In this document: positions 25,297-34,044 of the stretch, in pieces
Position numbering within the stretch: position 1 is the first letter of the stretch
How the letters are laid out: every line of letters starts with the position of its first letter
Source of the DNA: Parachlamydiales bacterium
GTDB lineage: Bacteria; Chlamydiota; Chlamydiia; Chlamydiales; JAEMRK01
Assembly (NCBI GenBank): GCA_016463375.1
Contig: JAEMRK010000009.1
Location: 1 to 41,618 of the forward strand
Reading direction: 5' to 3'
Length of the DNA: 41,618 nucleotides
The notes under the pieces: model-generated
Told to the model about the DNA's origin: nothing
Seen by the model: only the letters and a program-made list of their open reading frames with translations
The model's database searches: none
Program-made: the position numbers and the translations under genes

Positions 25297-27483
25297 TTAT
25301 TTACATTCGTTTACAGGATTGTGAACTTTACCATCCCACACGCTTGGTAAATCTTTAGGATCTGATTTCTTACGATATTCTTCACCTTGTTCGTCAGAAA
25401 GTCTACCCACATCGTCTGGTGAAGACAGGATACGCGGATGAATGAAAATAATAACGTTGTTTTTTGTATTGCTCACTGCTTGATTTGAAAAGGCAGCCCC
25501 AAACCAAGGTATACCACCAAGACATGGTAACTGACTTTTTGTACGCGTTTTATTATCGCTAATCATACCACTTATCATTAAGAAATATTCATTAGGAATA
25601 TAAATACGAGTCGATGTCGTTGTACGATTCGTTGTAGGAATCGGAAATGATGCAGCAGTCGATGAGCTCGATGAGATATTTAATGTATTAGTCGCACTTG
25701 ACGAGATGGCATTAATTTCTTGATGGATATCAAGTGTAATAAGATCGCCAACACCCAGTGTTGGTGTGACTTCTAAAAAGACACCGACGTCTCTGTAGTC
25801 TACAGTAAATCCAGTGCTGGAAGCGGCTCCATCTATCTGAGTCGTGCTTGTCGTAAAAGGAGTATTAGTACCCACAAATAATTGAGCTGTGTTTGTATCC
25901 ACAGTCACAATTTTTGGGTTCATAATAATTTGTGTATTATTCTCAGTTTGGATCGCATTAACCAAAGCACCCAATGTGCCAAAAACTTGGCCATTGTGCC
26001 TTAATATATTCCCAATAACACCAAAGTCAAAACCTGCACCGAGCGGGACTTTAGGATTACCTTGTACTGATGGTATTGTAAAGTTTCCGACAATACTTGA
26101 AGCCGAATTAGTACCACCATTAGCACTATTAAAAAATCCAGTCGTTCCACTTGTCGTCGCTGTGCCAGAACTATTGGTATAGCTGGGCTGGAAGCCCCAT
26201 TCGACACCAAAGTTTAAAGAGTTTCCAAGCGATGTTTGAATTACAAGCATCTCGATGAAAACTTGTCTTGGAGCCACGTCTAAAGATTCTAATAAATTTT
26301 TAACTTTTTCTATCGAATCAGGAGTTCCTGTAAACAATAATGAGTTGTTTGTTGGAAGCCATTGCATACTATTGATCGTCGACAAAAGGTCTTGATTGGT
26401 TTGACCCATTGCCGCAAGCGATACACCAATTTGACGCAAAGCGTCCTGGATCTTATCGCCTTTGTAAAACTGCAATTTATAGACATAAAATTCAGTATTT
26501 TTTATGTCTTTTGGTAAATCAAGAGATACGGCTTTAGTGCCTTGTGTATCAAGCATCTTAAAGACATCCATTGTCCTTTGAACCATATCGGGCGATGATA
26601 TGATAAAGATAGTATCAGTTGATGATTGTGGTACAAGACTCAATGGTGTTCCATCAGCTGAAGCGATGGGCATTAATATTTTTTCTGCCAGCGCAATTAA
26701 TGTAGCTGGGGAATGATAGTAACTTGTGTACGTTTGGATTTGCAAAGAGCTGTGGGGTATGTCTATGCTCTTTAACAATTGAGTTACTTTCTCAATTGTT
26801 GTCGCAATATCAGTCACGATCAAATGGCGAGTTTCAGAAGATACTTCTATGATTGCTTGCCCAGAAAGCATCGGTTGGATAATTGGCTTCACACGATCTG
26901 GACTTGTGTACTGTAAGCGGTATACCCTTGTGACAATAGGGGATTCTTCGGCCATATTTGGATCATCATGTGTGACCACTTCACCAAATTTTGAAATATT
27001 GGCATTACGGTAGATAATTAAGTTATTGCCTTGTTCAAGCAATGATAATCCGCGTATTTGCAATATTTGCAGCAAAGCAGACATTACGTCTTCTTCACTT
27101 GTCATGATTTCAGAAACAATAGTTACAGTGAATCCCAAGTCAGTTTCTTGAAATACAAAGTTTTTATTAGTAATACGACTTACGAAACGAATAAACTCTG
27201 ATATGTTAACGTTATTAAAGTTAATGACATATCCCTCTTCTTTCTTTTCTTCAGCAGGAGGTGCAACGGCACCTTTCATTTCAGTAGCAGCAGTGTTAAT
27301 TTTTAATTCATTCGGTTTTAAAGGATTACCCTGACGTTTATTTTGCTGTAAAAAAGAAGAAATATCTTGAGGAGATGCATTAATAGGAACAAAATTTAAA
27401 CATGATCCTGTAAGGAGAATGGTAACAAGTAATTTTGCAACTTTATTGAGTTTTATTATTTCTAATATATTAAGTCGGTGCAC
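25297..27483 (-). CDS. sctC: Type III secretion secretin SctC (CdsC)
   Basis: Outer-membrane ring of the injectisome, 728 residues, shorter than CdsC of Chlamydia (about 920). After a signal sequence (hydrophobic stretch about 18-35) come periplasmic ring-forming domains: an N0-type region (about 88-155, beginning INFNNVNISEFIRFVSRI), N1/N3-like repeats (about 170-420), then the secretin channel domain (about 450-695) with QIIMNPKIVTVDTNTAQ, VFLEVTPTLG and the GGIPWFGAAFS segment close to the end. The stretch TGSC at about 26-29 hints at lipidation, but residue -3 is Thr rather than Leu, so it is unsure. The start is GTG, chosen because AAGGA lies 6-7 bases upstream. A 16-base palindrome stands just before this ribosome binding site, and a 342-base gap separates the gene from the kinase, suggesting separate control. 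Confidence 0.93.
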   Translation of the reverse strand: MHRLNILEIIKLNKVAKLLVTILLTGSCLNFVPINASPQDISSFLQQNKRQGNPLKPNELKINTAATEMKGAVAPPAEEKKEEGYVINFNNVNISEFIRFVSRITNKNFVFQETDLGFTVTIVSEIMTSEEDVMSALLQILQIRGLSLLEQGNNLIIYRNANISKFGEVVTHDDPNMAEESPIVTRVYRLQYTSPDRVKPIIQPMLSGQAIIEVSSETRHLIVTDIATTIEKVTQLLKSIDIPHSSLQIQTYTSYYHSPATLIALAEKILMPIASADGTPLSLVPQSSTDTIFIISSPDMVQRTMDVFKMLDTQGTKAVSLDLPKDIKNTEFYVYKLQFYKGDKIQDALRQIGVSLAAMGQTNQDLLSTINSMQWLPTNNSLLFTGTPDSIEKVKNLLESLDVAPRQVFIEMLVIQTSLGNSLNFGVEWGFQPSYTNSSGTATTSGTTGFFNSANGGTNSASSIVGNFTIPSVQGNPKVPLGAGFDFGVIGNILRHNGQVFGTLGALVNAIQTENNTQIIMNPKIVTVDTNTAQLFVGTNTPFTTSTTQIDGAASSTGFTVDYRDVGVFLEVTPTLGVGDLITLDIHQEINAISSSATNTLNISSSSSTAASFPIPTTNRTTTSTRIYIPNEYFLMISGMISDNKTRTKSQLPCLGGIPWFGAAFSNQAVSNTKNNVIIFIHPRILSSPDDVGRLSDEQGEEYRKKSDPKDLPSVWDGKVHNPVNECK

Positions 27484-27494
27484 GATGTTCCTTA

Positions 27495-27510
27495 ACTGTT
27501 CTAGAACAGT
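27495..27510. promoter_or_regulatory. Perfect 16-base palindrome ahead of the sctC ribosome binding site
   Basis: ACTGTTCTAGAACAGT is a perfect dyad, 11 bases upstream of the GTG start and directly abutting the AAGGA. It could be a DNA operator or, in the messenger, a hairpin adjacent to the ribosome binding site. It is the most G+C-rich and most symmetrical element in an otherwise A+T-rich gap. Confidence 0.6.
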
Positions 27511-27720
27511 GTCTAGATGTGTTTTTTTTAAGCTTTTAGATTAAAGCGTTTAACCCTCTTGCACACATGGGCTAAATTATCTTACTTTTCTCTAATTTTT
27601 CATTTTATGTCACTAAAAAACCAACTGATTAAGTTAGTTATCATTAACAAGATCTAAGGTTTTATGAAGTTTATAAACAATAAACAGATCAGCGCAAAGT
27701 TTATAAATTCATGAGCAAGT

Positions 27721-27749
27721 ATTATAGCAAGGTTTTGCTAAAAAAGAAA
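27721..27749 (-). promoter_or_regulatory. Candidate extended -10 promoter for the secretin unit
   Basis: On the minus strand, TGCTATAAT (27729-27721) is an extended -10 with perfect TATAAT; the hexamer 17 bases upstream is TTTCTT (27749-27744), a weak -35, as expected when the -10 is extended. A small inverted repeat (TAGCAA, loop GGTT, TTGCTA, 27725-27740) overlaps the element. The predicted start near 27714 would give a leader of about 230 bases before sctC. Confidence 0.5.
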
Positions 27750-27825
27750 GGATTTGCAAAGCATGTGATATGTAATATATTTAATACTTAAAAAGCCTTA
27801 ACGAAATCTTAAACTAAAAAAAGAG

Positions 27826-29385
27826 TTAGCTACTACGAGTAATAGTTACAAACGTTTGGGTGCGTTCTGTTAAGTCCGTGTCTTTTAAACTATTCTTGCG
27901 TAGTAATGCTTCTGCCATTTTTTGTGCAGGCAAAAATTGGGCATCTTTAATTAAGTTTTCTAAAGAAGAATTGTCTTTTACATGGGCTGCAAATGAAGGG
28001 AGCACTAACGTGTCTCCAATCATCCAGTTAGCAGTAATTTCCATAAACTCAGTATCTGCACTTAATCCTAAAGCGACATTATCTGCAGTAATGATTTTGG
28101 GGTGTTCACTTCCAGAGGGAAGAGACCATAAAGGACCATAACCACAAGATAAATAATAAAATTGGTGTTTGACTGGATCCAATACTAAAGAGCACACAGT
28201 AAAAAATTGATCAAATTTGTCAGATACAATTAAAGCATTGAGTTTTTCAACTAAATCTTTAGGATGCTGACAAGTTGAGTTGATTGCATGGATCATCCCT
28301 CTTAAAGAGGCGATAGCAACAAGACCTTTAACACCTTTATCCGATGGTTCTGCTAACAATATACCTAAACGACCTTCTTTAAGAGTAAAGAAGTCGTAGT
28401 ACATCGCAGATAATGAGCGCATTTCATCATTGGCAATGCCAATTTCGACATGCGGCCAATTAGGTGGATTTTGCGGTAGAAATAATCTTGGAGCTTCATG
28501 GACTTCATCAGAGATATCACTAACGAAATCTTTACCCCTCAAATCTTTTTCAAATTCTACAGAGCTTAAGTAAGCGTTCAGATCAGTAATAAAATCGACG
28601 ATATCTTGGTATCTTTTCAGAGGATCTGGTTGTAATGCTTTAGCAAGTATTTTTTGCAGACCTCTTGGCATTAACGAAATATGAACATCGCCATGACTAA
28701 GTTTTCCTAGTACAAGTTCATAGGTAATTAATCCCAATGAGTAAATGTCTGAATTATATGATACGTCTAATGGATTCTTTTTTTGCTCAGGGCTCATATA
28801 GACAGGAGTTCCAACAAGCCCTTCAACTTTTGCAGGGTCTGTTTGCTCTTGCATGAGCAAGGAGATACCAAAATCAATAACTTTAATGCCACCAGTAGAT
28901 GTCAGTAAAATATTTTCTGGCTTTAAGTCTCTATGAATAATTCCATTAGCATGAAGATGGGTCAGTGCATAGCTAATTTGTAAAACGATATCAAGCGAGC
29001 GTTTAAGTGATAGCGAGTTTTGTAAAATAAGCTGTCTTAATGAAATGCCTTGAACAAATTCCATTGCGATATACAGACCACCTTCCCATTTTCCTTCGCC
29101 GTATAGTTTGACGATATTGGGATGAGAAGATAGACCAATAATTTTTGATTCTTGAATGAATCGATCAATCATCTCAGGATGAGAGAGATGGTGTGTAGAT
29201 AAAACTTTGATTGTGAGTGGTTCCAGAGTATCTGGATGAATTCCTAGATAAAGGAGGCTAGTGCCTCCTTTATCTAATAAACTCTCAATTTTGTATGGTC
29301 CAATTGATGCAGGTAGAATCGCTGGAGCTAACGGCTCTTTTGGCGATTCAGTCATTGTCATCCGTTTGTAAAAGTCGTTGCTCAT
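27826..29385 (-). CDS. pkn5: Pkn5-like Ser/Thr kinase fused to a degenerate SpoIIE-type phosphatase fold
   Basis: A 519-residue protein at the pkn5 position of the chlamydial T3SS cluster. The Hanks-type kinase domain (about 31-275) keeps every key residue: a glycine-loop-like LDKGGTS, Lys60, Glu79, HRD (151-153) with Asn158, DFG (171-173) and SPE (198-200). The C-terminal part (about 312-515) matches the PP2C/SpoIIE-RsbU pattern (SAMYYDFF, LLAEPSDKGVKGLVAIASLRGM, a SCGYGPLW turn and GDTLVLPSF), but the metal-binding acids are mostly gone: GGD is SAM, DVSGKG is EPSDKG (Glu346) and the final TDG is PSF. It is thus probably a kinase with a pseudophosphatase sensor or docking domain. There is no membrane span. 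It closes the core T3SS unit, 11 bases after sctQ. Regulation or secretion by the injectisome is inferred from this position. Confidence 0.9.
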   Translation of the reverse strand: MSNDFYKRMTMTESPKEPLAPAILPASIGPYKIESLLDKGGTSLLYLGIHPDTLEPLTIKVLSTHHLSHPEMIDRFIQESKIIGLSSHPNIVKLYGEGKWEGGLYIAMEFVQGISLRQLILQNSLSLKRSLDIVLQISYALTHLHANGIIHRDLKPENILLTSTGGIKVIDFGISLLMQEQTDPAKVEGLVGTPVYMSPEQKKNPLDVSYNSDIYSLGLITYELVLGKLSHGDVHISLMPRGLQKILAKALQPDPLKRYQDIVDFITDLNAYLSSVEFEKDLRGKDFVSDISDEVHEAPRLFLPQNPPNWPHVEIGIANDEMRSLSAMYYDFFTLKEGRLGILLAEPSDKGVKGLVAIASLRGMIHAINSTCQHPKDLVEKLNALIVSDKFDQFFTVCSLVLDPVKHQFYYLSCGYGPLWSLPSGSEHPKIITADNVALGLSADTEFMEITANWMIGDTLVLPSFAAHVKDNSSLENLIKDAQFLPAQKMAEALLRKNSLKDTDLTERTQTFVTITRSS

Positions 29386-29396
29386 AAATTTTCAAA

Positions 29397-30629
29397 TTAC
29401 AGTTCAGTGATTCTAACGCCTAACGTCTCTCCAATGCGCAACAATTGTCCTTTACCAATCTTCTTACCGTTAGCCATCAGATTAACCATAGAAGAGGCAT
29501 TTTGTTCGAGTTCTAAAACATTACCAGGTCTTAATGCTAATAACTGATCGGCATTAATTTTGATTTGGGCAATTTGTACACTAATCGTTACTGGAACTGA
29601 CGATAAAGAATCGTGATTGATAGGGCTTTCAGATAAATCGGATTCTTCCTCATCATCATTTTTATCATCATCTTCAACATCGTGTACATCGTCTTCATGC
29701 TCATCATCGTTGTCATGATCCATGTCGTCATCAACATCTTGATCGATGTCATCGTCTAAATCGTCGTCGAACTCTTCTGTTTGGTCATCCATAAATGTTA
29801 ACTCTTCAAAGTCTACAGGGTAATCTTGTATTTTTAGTGTGTTATCGCGTAGTCGCGCGCGAAAGAGGGGGCGAGTCTGTAAATAGAGCATCGCAGATCC
29901 CTTTTTTTCATCTGGGTCATATGAGCAGTTATCAAGAACTAAAAAGTCTCCGATATGTGCATTATGCCAGTCTTTAAGGGGCAGAATCGTTCTTGCGACT
30001 TCCGCATGTAAATAGAGGTCGAGTTTACGCAATTTATCTATTGGGGGTTTGACAGGAGATTGACTAAAGTGTTCTTTCCAACTTTTTTGTAATGTCTTAG
30101 TCATGACGCTGCGGCAATAAACTGTTTTCTTAGCCGTTGTCATTTCAATATCACAGCAAAAAGCTTCTTCTTCCGTCAATGCACTATCCTCTAGTAGACG
30201 GGGAGATAAATCTTTAAATCCATCGAATTGAGTAATAGCTTGGAGCATATCTGCAACTAAATAATAGAGAAGCCCATTTTCAAAATTAGGATCTAAAATT
30301 TCAGTTGCCGGCATATCAAGTAATTGAGCGGTCAATTCATTCAGGTCATTTTTTGGCATGAGTATATAAAAGAAACCATTAAGCATCGAAAATTCAACAG
30401 CAACAGCTGTAGGATTTTCGCCAAGTCCATCTTGAAGTTCACTGTTTTTACGCCATTTTGATTCTTTTACTTTCAAAGTGCAGCCAGCAAAAGACCATCG
30501 ATTCATTAAATGCTGAGTCAATTCTTTCCATGGAAATTCTGGACCATTACCCATTAGGGGCACTTCATCGAGTTGATAAAGCGAATCTTCAATACGTTCT
30601 ATCCAGTCAAGTGAATGATTTTGTGTCAC
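29397..30629 (-). CDS. sctQ: T3SS cytosolic ring protein SctQ (CdsQ)
   Basis: A 410-residue C-ring/sorting-platform component. The C-terminal SpoA (SPOA/FliN-like) domain occupies about 345-410 (VPVTISVQIAQIKINADQLL, then LRPGNVLEL and the MANGKKIGKGQLLRIGETLGVRI type ending). A first SpoA-like region lies around 205-280. Between them is an exceptional linker (about 284-335) made almost wholly of Asp, Glu, His and Asn. In other systems SctQ is made both full-length and as a C-terminal fragment from an internal start; here Met280 (ATG at 29792-29790) just before the acidic linker is the only internal candidate, with GAAGAG 9 bases upstream. CdsQ binds the ATPase and stalk proteins. It starts 19 bases after the SctP stop and precedes the kinase by 11. 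Confidence 0.9.
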   Translation of the reverse strand: MTQNHSLDWIERIEDSLYQLDEVPLMGNGPEFPWKELTQHLMNRWSFAGCTLKVKESKWRKNSELQDGLGENPTAVAVEFSMLNGFFYILMPKNDLNELTAQLLDMPATEILDPNFENGLLYYLVADMLQAITQFDGFKDLSPRLLEDSALTEEEAFCCDIEMTTAKKTVYCRSVMTKTLQKSWKEHFSQSPVKPPIDKLRKLDLYLHAEVARTILPLKDWHNAHIGDFLVLDNCSYDPDEKKGSAMLYLQTRPLFRARLRDNTLKIQDYPVDFEELTFMDDQTEEFDDDLDDDIDQDVDDDMDHDNDDEHEDDVHDVEDDDKNDDEEESDLSESPINHDSLSSVPVTISVQIAQIKINADQLLALRPGNVLELEQNASSMVNLMANGKKIGKGQLLRIGETLGVRITEL

Positions 30630-30648
30630 AACGTGTATTCCTTAAATG

Positions 30649-31452
30649 CTATTGTTCGCTTTCTTGATCTCTTTGTCTACCACCACCACCTTGGCCCTGA
30701 TCATCATCACGGCTTCCTCTGTCTTGTTCTGAAGACTGGGAATTTTGTGTCGTTAAAGGTTGATCCATACGCTCTGTAGAAATGACGTGGACTGTAACGC
30801 CATTCATTTCTAAGCCTTCGCGCAAATGGGCTTGGTTAGTACGATTTTCCAATAAAAGCTGTGCTTGTTCACTTAAATTTCTAAAAACGATGTTATGTTC
30901 ACCACCAGTTCTTGTGATCTCAACTTGAGATCCATTAAAAACAGATCCCGATTGAATTGTCATTGTAACTGTAGTCGATGCGTTAGCTTCACTAACAGAC
31001 ATCGATTTAATGTAATCGCTGATTGAGTTTACAACATCTGCAATGGCTGAATCAGCGCTGCGTGATGACGCAGCTTCAGCACCTGCTATAATTGATGTAT
31101 TAGTTGCTTGTGAAAGATTAAACTGGGCTGATGGGTCGGGATTCTGATTGCCTCCCATTTGACCTTGGTCATCGTCTTCTTTCTTTTGTTTCTTTTCAGA
31201 GCCCTGAATCCAAGGATCGGGATTGTCGTTTGGCGGTTCTTTTTTTGGATCGACAGGAGCATTGTTATTCGTTTTTTTCTTGGGTTTTGGATCCCAAGGA
31301 GATTGGTTAGTATTTTGGCGTGCGTTTTCTTCACGCTTATGCAAATTGAAAGGGGGTGTTTTGTCTCTTTTGTGATCAACTGGTTGAGAACTGTCTGAGT
31401 CGCTTGAACTATTCGTCGATGGAGGTGGATTATTATTTGGTGGGTTAGTCAT
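30649..31452 (-). CDS. sctP: T3SS needle-length/substrate-switch protein SctP (CdsP)
   Basis: A 267-residue protein at the CdsP position. The first about 120 residues are low-complexity, rich in Asn, Pro, Asp and Lys and probably disordered, as is typical of molecular-ruler proteins. The C-terminal part (about 155-235) resembles the FliK-C/T3S4 domain: VTMTIQSGSVFNGSQVEI, a VFRNLSEQAQLLLENRTNQ helix and LREGLEMNGVTVHVIS. The tail is Gln/Arg/Gly-rich. Length is close to the chlamydial counterpart. Identification rests on gene order plus this C-terminal pattern. Other overlapping frames here (for example on the plus strand) are artefacts of the biased composition. Confidence 0.82.
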   Translation of the reverse strand: MTNPPNNNPPPSTNSSSDSDSSQPVDHKRDKTPPFNLHKREENARQNTNQSPWDPKPKKKTNNNAPVDPKKEPPNDNPDPWIQGSEKKQKKEDDDQGQMGGNQNPDPSAQFNLSQATNTSIIAGAEAASSRSADSAIADVVNSISDYIKSMSVSEANASTTVTMTIQSGSVFNGSQVEITRTGGEHNIVFRNLSEQAQLLLENRTNQAHLREGLEMNGVTVHVISTERMDQPLTTQNSQSSEQDRGSRDDDQGQGGGGRQRDQESEQ

Positions 31453-31508
31453 ATAAACTCCAAAGCGTATTATTTGAACTTAACACTAATTAAGTCGTTA
31501 TTAAAATA

Positions 31509-32015
31509 CTATTCCTGTTTTTTCTTTATTTTTTGATTTAAAAAAATAGTCGTTCCAATTTCATCTTGTTCTATTCCTTCAACTCGATCAGCTTCTTTAT
31601 GCTCTACTTTCAACCATTCTTCTTTATGAGTTTCTAGTTTGTCGACTTCGTGGCGTTTAATTTTTAAATCTCTTTGAGCATCTTCTAAAATTTGTTGCGC
31701 AGCATCAACAGCTTTTTTTTGTTCAGTTACTTTACCATCTTCTTTTTGAAGAGCTTCTTTAGCAAGTTTTAAATAATCACGCATTTGTCGAATTGTCGTA
31801 GATGTTGAGCCGACTTTATCGAGTTCATCGCGTAACTGTTGAAGTTTATCTTGATAATGCGTTTTAGCTTTATCGCGCTCAGCTTCTTTTTCACGAAGCT
31901 TTTGCGTTTCTTGCTCAACAATTTTTAATTTTTCTTGAACGACTTTTTCGGCTTCATCAACACGTTTATGTTTGACTTCCAAAACTTGTTCTAGAGGATA
32001 GACTATTTTGGCCAT
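31509..32015 (-). CDS. sctO: T3SS central stalk protein SctO (CdsO)
   Basis: A 168-residue, almost wholly alpha-helical coiled-coil protein with strong heptads of Lys, Glu, Leu and Val, as expected for the SctO/YscO/FliJ stalk that inserts in the ATPase hexamer. It lies 9 bases after sctN, the canonical ATPase-stalk order, and 56 before sctP. No other motif is visible. Confidence 0.88.
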   Translation of the reverse strand: MAKIVYPLEQVLEVKHKRVDEAEKVVQEKLKIVEQETQKLREKEAERDKAKTHYQDKLQQLRDELDKVGSTSTTIRQMRDYLKLAKEALQKEDGKVTEQKKAVDAAQQILEDAQRDLKIKRHEVDKLETHKEEWLKVEHKEADRVEGIEQDEIGTTIFLNQKIKKKQE

Positions 32016-32024
32016 GATTAGCCC

Positions 32025-33341
32025 TTAGCGGAAAAGAGCCCGCAATTGCTGCAAAGTTTCGTTGAATGACGACTTCTCTTCAACTCCTTGGCGCAAAAAG
32101 CGATTCACTCTATCGATATGGTCAATAGCAAAGTCAGCAGCCTTATCGGATCCTTTTTTATATTCTCCGATGCGGATAAGCATTTCGACTTTTTTATATG
32201 TCGCTAATACTTCTCTAATTTTACCAATTAGTTGTAACTGTTCTTTACTCACAATAGAATTGAGCAAACGAGACGCAGATGTTAAAATATCAACTGCAGG
32301 GTAGTGGAAGCTGTGAGCTAATGCTGCAGATAAAATAATGTGTCCATCAAGAATCGATCGTGTTTCATCAGCAATCGGTTCATTCATATCGTCACCTGCA
32401 ACTAATATTGTATAGAATGCAGTGATGGAACCTTTATCTGAATTACCAGAACGCTCTAAAAGTTTTGGCAATAACGAAAATACAGACGGAGTGTAACCAG
32501 ACCTAGCAGGGGGCTCACCAGCTGCAAGTCCAACTTCACGTTGAGCTCTTGCAAAACGTGTGATGGAGTCCATCATTAATATGACAGACTTTCCTTGATC
32601 ACGGAAGTATTCAGCAATAGCCGTGCCTAAGAAAGCTGCGTTTAAACGTAGCTGAGAGGCTTGGTCTGATGTTGAAACAATCACGACCGAGCGGGCCATG
32701 CCCTCTTCGCCTAAATCTTTTTCTATAAATTCACGAACTTCACGACCCCTTTCACCAATCAACGAAATAACGTTGATATCAGCCACAGCATTACGTGCAA
32801 TCATGCCTAGTAATGTTGATTTACCGCCGCCTGCTGCTGCAAAAATACCAACACGTTGACCCTCACCACAAGTGAGCGCTCCATCGATACAGCGTATGCC
32901 GACCGAAAGAGGTTTTTCGATCATTCTACGCGTTAGCGGATTAGGAGGAGCTTGGAAAATAGGGTATGTTTCAGTGAGATCGAGCGGACCTTTAGTATCG
33001 ACATCTAATGGCTCGCCCATTCCATTGAGGATGCGGCCAAGAAGCTGTGGACCCACTTTTACACGAAGACAAGTTCTTAAAGGAATGACTTCAGAAGAAG
33101 GGCCGATGCCAGTCATTTCTCCCAAAGGAGATAAAATCACTTCGTCTCTTGTAAATCCAACAACTTCAGTAAAAAGTGGTTCACCATCGCGCTTAATTAA
33201 GCAAACTTCGCCAATTTTAACTTCAGGAACAATTGCGCGGATGAGCATACCGACAATTTCGGTAATGCGTCCATTAACAGTATTTAGCTGGACATCTTGT
33301 AAGCCACCAATGAGCTTTTCAAAGCGATCTCCTAAATCCAC
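32025..33341 (-). CDS. sctN: T3SS ATPase SctN (CdsN)
   Basis: Hexameric ATPase that strips chaperones from substrates, 438 residues, the usual length. Motifs: Walker [10 protein letters not shown] (168-176), catalytic [10 protein letters not shown] (197-206; Glu198), Walker [12 protein letters not shown] (253-263; Asp258) and the [20 protein letters not shown] stretch (from about 281) typical of T3SS and flagellar ATPases rather than F1. The C-terminal helical domain follows. Upstream CT668-like gene ends 10 bases before; SctO follows after 9. The protein sits at the cytoplasmic face with SctO, SctL and SctQ. SctL is not encoded in this window. Confidence 0.98.
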   Translation of the reverse strand: MDLGDRFEKLIGGLQDVQLNTVNGRITEIVGMLIRAIVPEVKIGEVCLIKRDGEPLFTEVVGFTRDEVILSPLGEMTGIGPSSEVIPLRTCLRVKVGPQLLGRILNGMGEPLDVDTKGPLDLTETYPIFQAPPNPLTRRMIEKPLSVGIRCIDGALTCGEGQRVGIFAAAGGGKSTLLGMIARNAVADINVISLIGERGREVREFIEKDLGEEGMARSVVIVSTSDQASQLRLNAAFLGTAIAEYFRDQGKSVILMMDSITRFARAQREVGLAAGEPPARSGYTPSVFSLLPKLLERSGNSDKGSITAFYTILVAGDDMNEPIADETRSILDGHIILSAALAHSFHYPAVDILTSASRLLNSIVSKEQLQLIGKIREVLATYKKVEMLIRIGEYKKGSDKAADFAIDHIDRVNRFLRQGVEEKSSFNETLQQLRALFR

Positions 33342-33351
33342 AGTACCTTGC

Positions 33352-34005
33352 CTACATCTGAATATTCATAGTCTGTTTGAGTGCATCTAATGATGACCCA
33401 AGCAGAGCGGAGAAAAACTGAACTTCCTGTTGCGCGGAGTTGACTTTGATTTGGACTTTCATCAAATCACCAGGATTCAGTGATTGACTACTGTTACCCA
33501 TACTATCAAGCATTTGAGTAGCTTGCTTGAGTTGAGATTGTCCATTCGTGAGGTAGGAGATATATTTTTCAATAGCTGATTGATCAGAACTGACAGCTGG
33601 TGCTGTCGTTGGCAGATTAAGTTGGCTATTGACGACTTGTAAATTTTCTTGTAAGCGTCCAAGGCGATATTGGAATATTTGACCCGTTGTATCAGAAACA
33701 CTCAACCCAGGAGTTTTTAAGCCATTAACAACACCATCAATTTGTGTATTGATTTGTTGCATGCTTTGAGAAATTTCTTGAGGGGACTGAGGCTGTAATG
33801 CTGCTTGAGGTGATCCTGCCGATAACTCCATCGGAGACATTTCTTTAACGCCAGCATCTGATGAAGCACCAGCGTTAAGGTCAAAAGGAGCTGGTTCTTT
33901 AGATGTCAGTTGAGAGTCGAAATCTGTTTCTGGTTGTATCGGTTCAACACCTTTACCAGGTGTTACAGGCACAAAACCTTTGATATCTTCATCTGCCACG
34001 TCCAA
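33352..34005 (-). CDS. CT668-like T3SS cluster protein
   Basis: A 217-residue hydrophilic protein at the position of CT668 in Chlamydia, between CdsG and the ATPase. The first about 80 residues are Pro/Ser/Glu-rich and probably disordered; the rest (85-217) is helical, with Gln/Ser/Leu-rich stretches such as [18 protein letters not shown] and a conserved-looking end ([20 protein letters not shown]). No signal peptide or membrane segment. Function is not known to me; a position among needle/ATPase genes suggests a chaperone, ATPase-regulatory (SctL-like) or early-substrate role. In this cluster no other gene could supply SctL, but helix content alone does not show it. Confidence 0.75.
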   Translation of the reverse strand: MDVADEDIKGFVPVTPGKGVEPIQPETDFDSQLTSKEPAPFDLNAGASSDAGVKEMSPMELSAGSPQAALQPQSPQEISQSMQQINTQIDGVVNGLKTPGLSVSDTTGQIFQYRLGRLQENLQVVNSQLNLPTTAPAVSSDQSAIEKYISYLTNGQSQLKQATQMLDSMGNSSQSLNPGDLMKVQIKVNSAQQEVQFFSALLGSSLDALKQTMNIQM

Positions 34006-34044
34006 CTTCTCCTTATTACGCGTCTTATGTAACTTTTATATGTC

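Larger units (their letters stand above)
27484..27825. other. 342-base gap between pkn5-like gene and sctC
   Basis: No coding frame is visible. The stretch contains the candidate promoter at about 27.73 kb, the 16-base palindrome at 27495-27510, and an 11-base direct repeat AAGTTTATAAA at 27667-27677 and 27697-27707 (30 bases apart, about three helical turns). Neither side shows a convincing terminator for the kinase gene. The repeats lie downstream of the predicted transcription start and so could be in the leader. Confidence 0.55.

Noticed and set aside
25889-26210. Alternative frames over the sctC secretin domain
   Set aside because: Both overlap the secretin coding frame, which has clear motifs; shadow frames.
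26990-27480. SctC as a lipoprotein
   Set aside because: TGSC at residues 26-29 is only a partial lipobox (Thr instead of Leu at -3), and other secretins use a normal signal peptide; left as a remark.
27780-27825. Terminator after the Pkn5-like gene
   Set aside because: There is a T-rich stretch, but only a 4-base stem can form; not convincing.
31086-31398. Two alternative open frames over sctP (one per strand)
   Set aside because: They arise from the biased Asn/Pro/Lys composition of sctP and have no domain or ribosome binding site.
32872-33390. 172-codon open frame on the plus strand, antisense to sctN
   Set aside because: It lies wholly across the well-supported ATPase coding strand, has no ribosome binding site or domain, and its composition is that of an antisense reading of the conserved gene.
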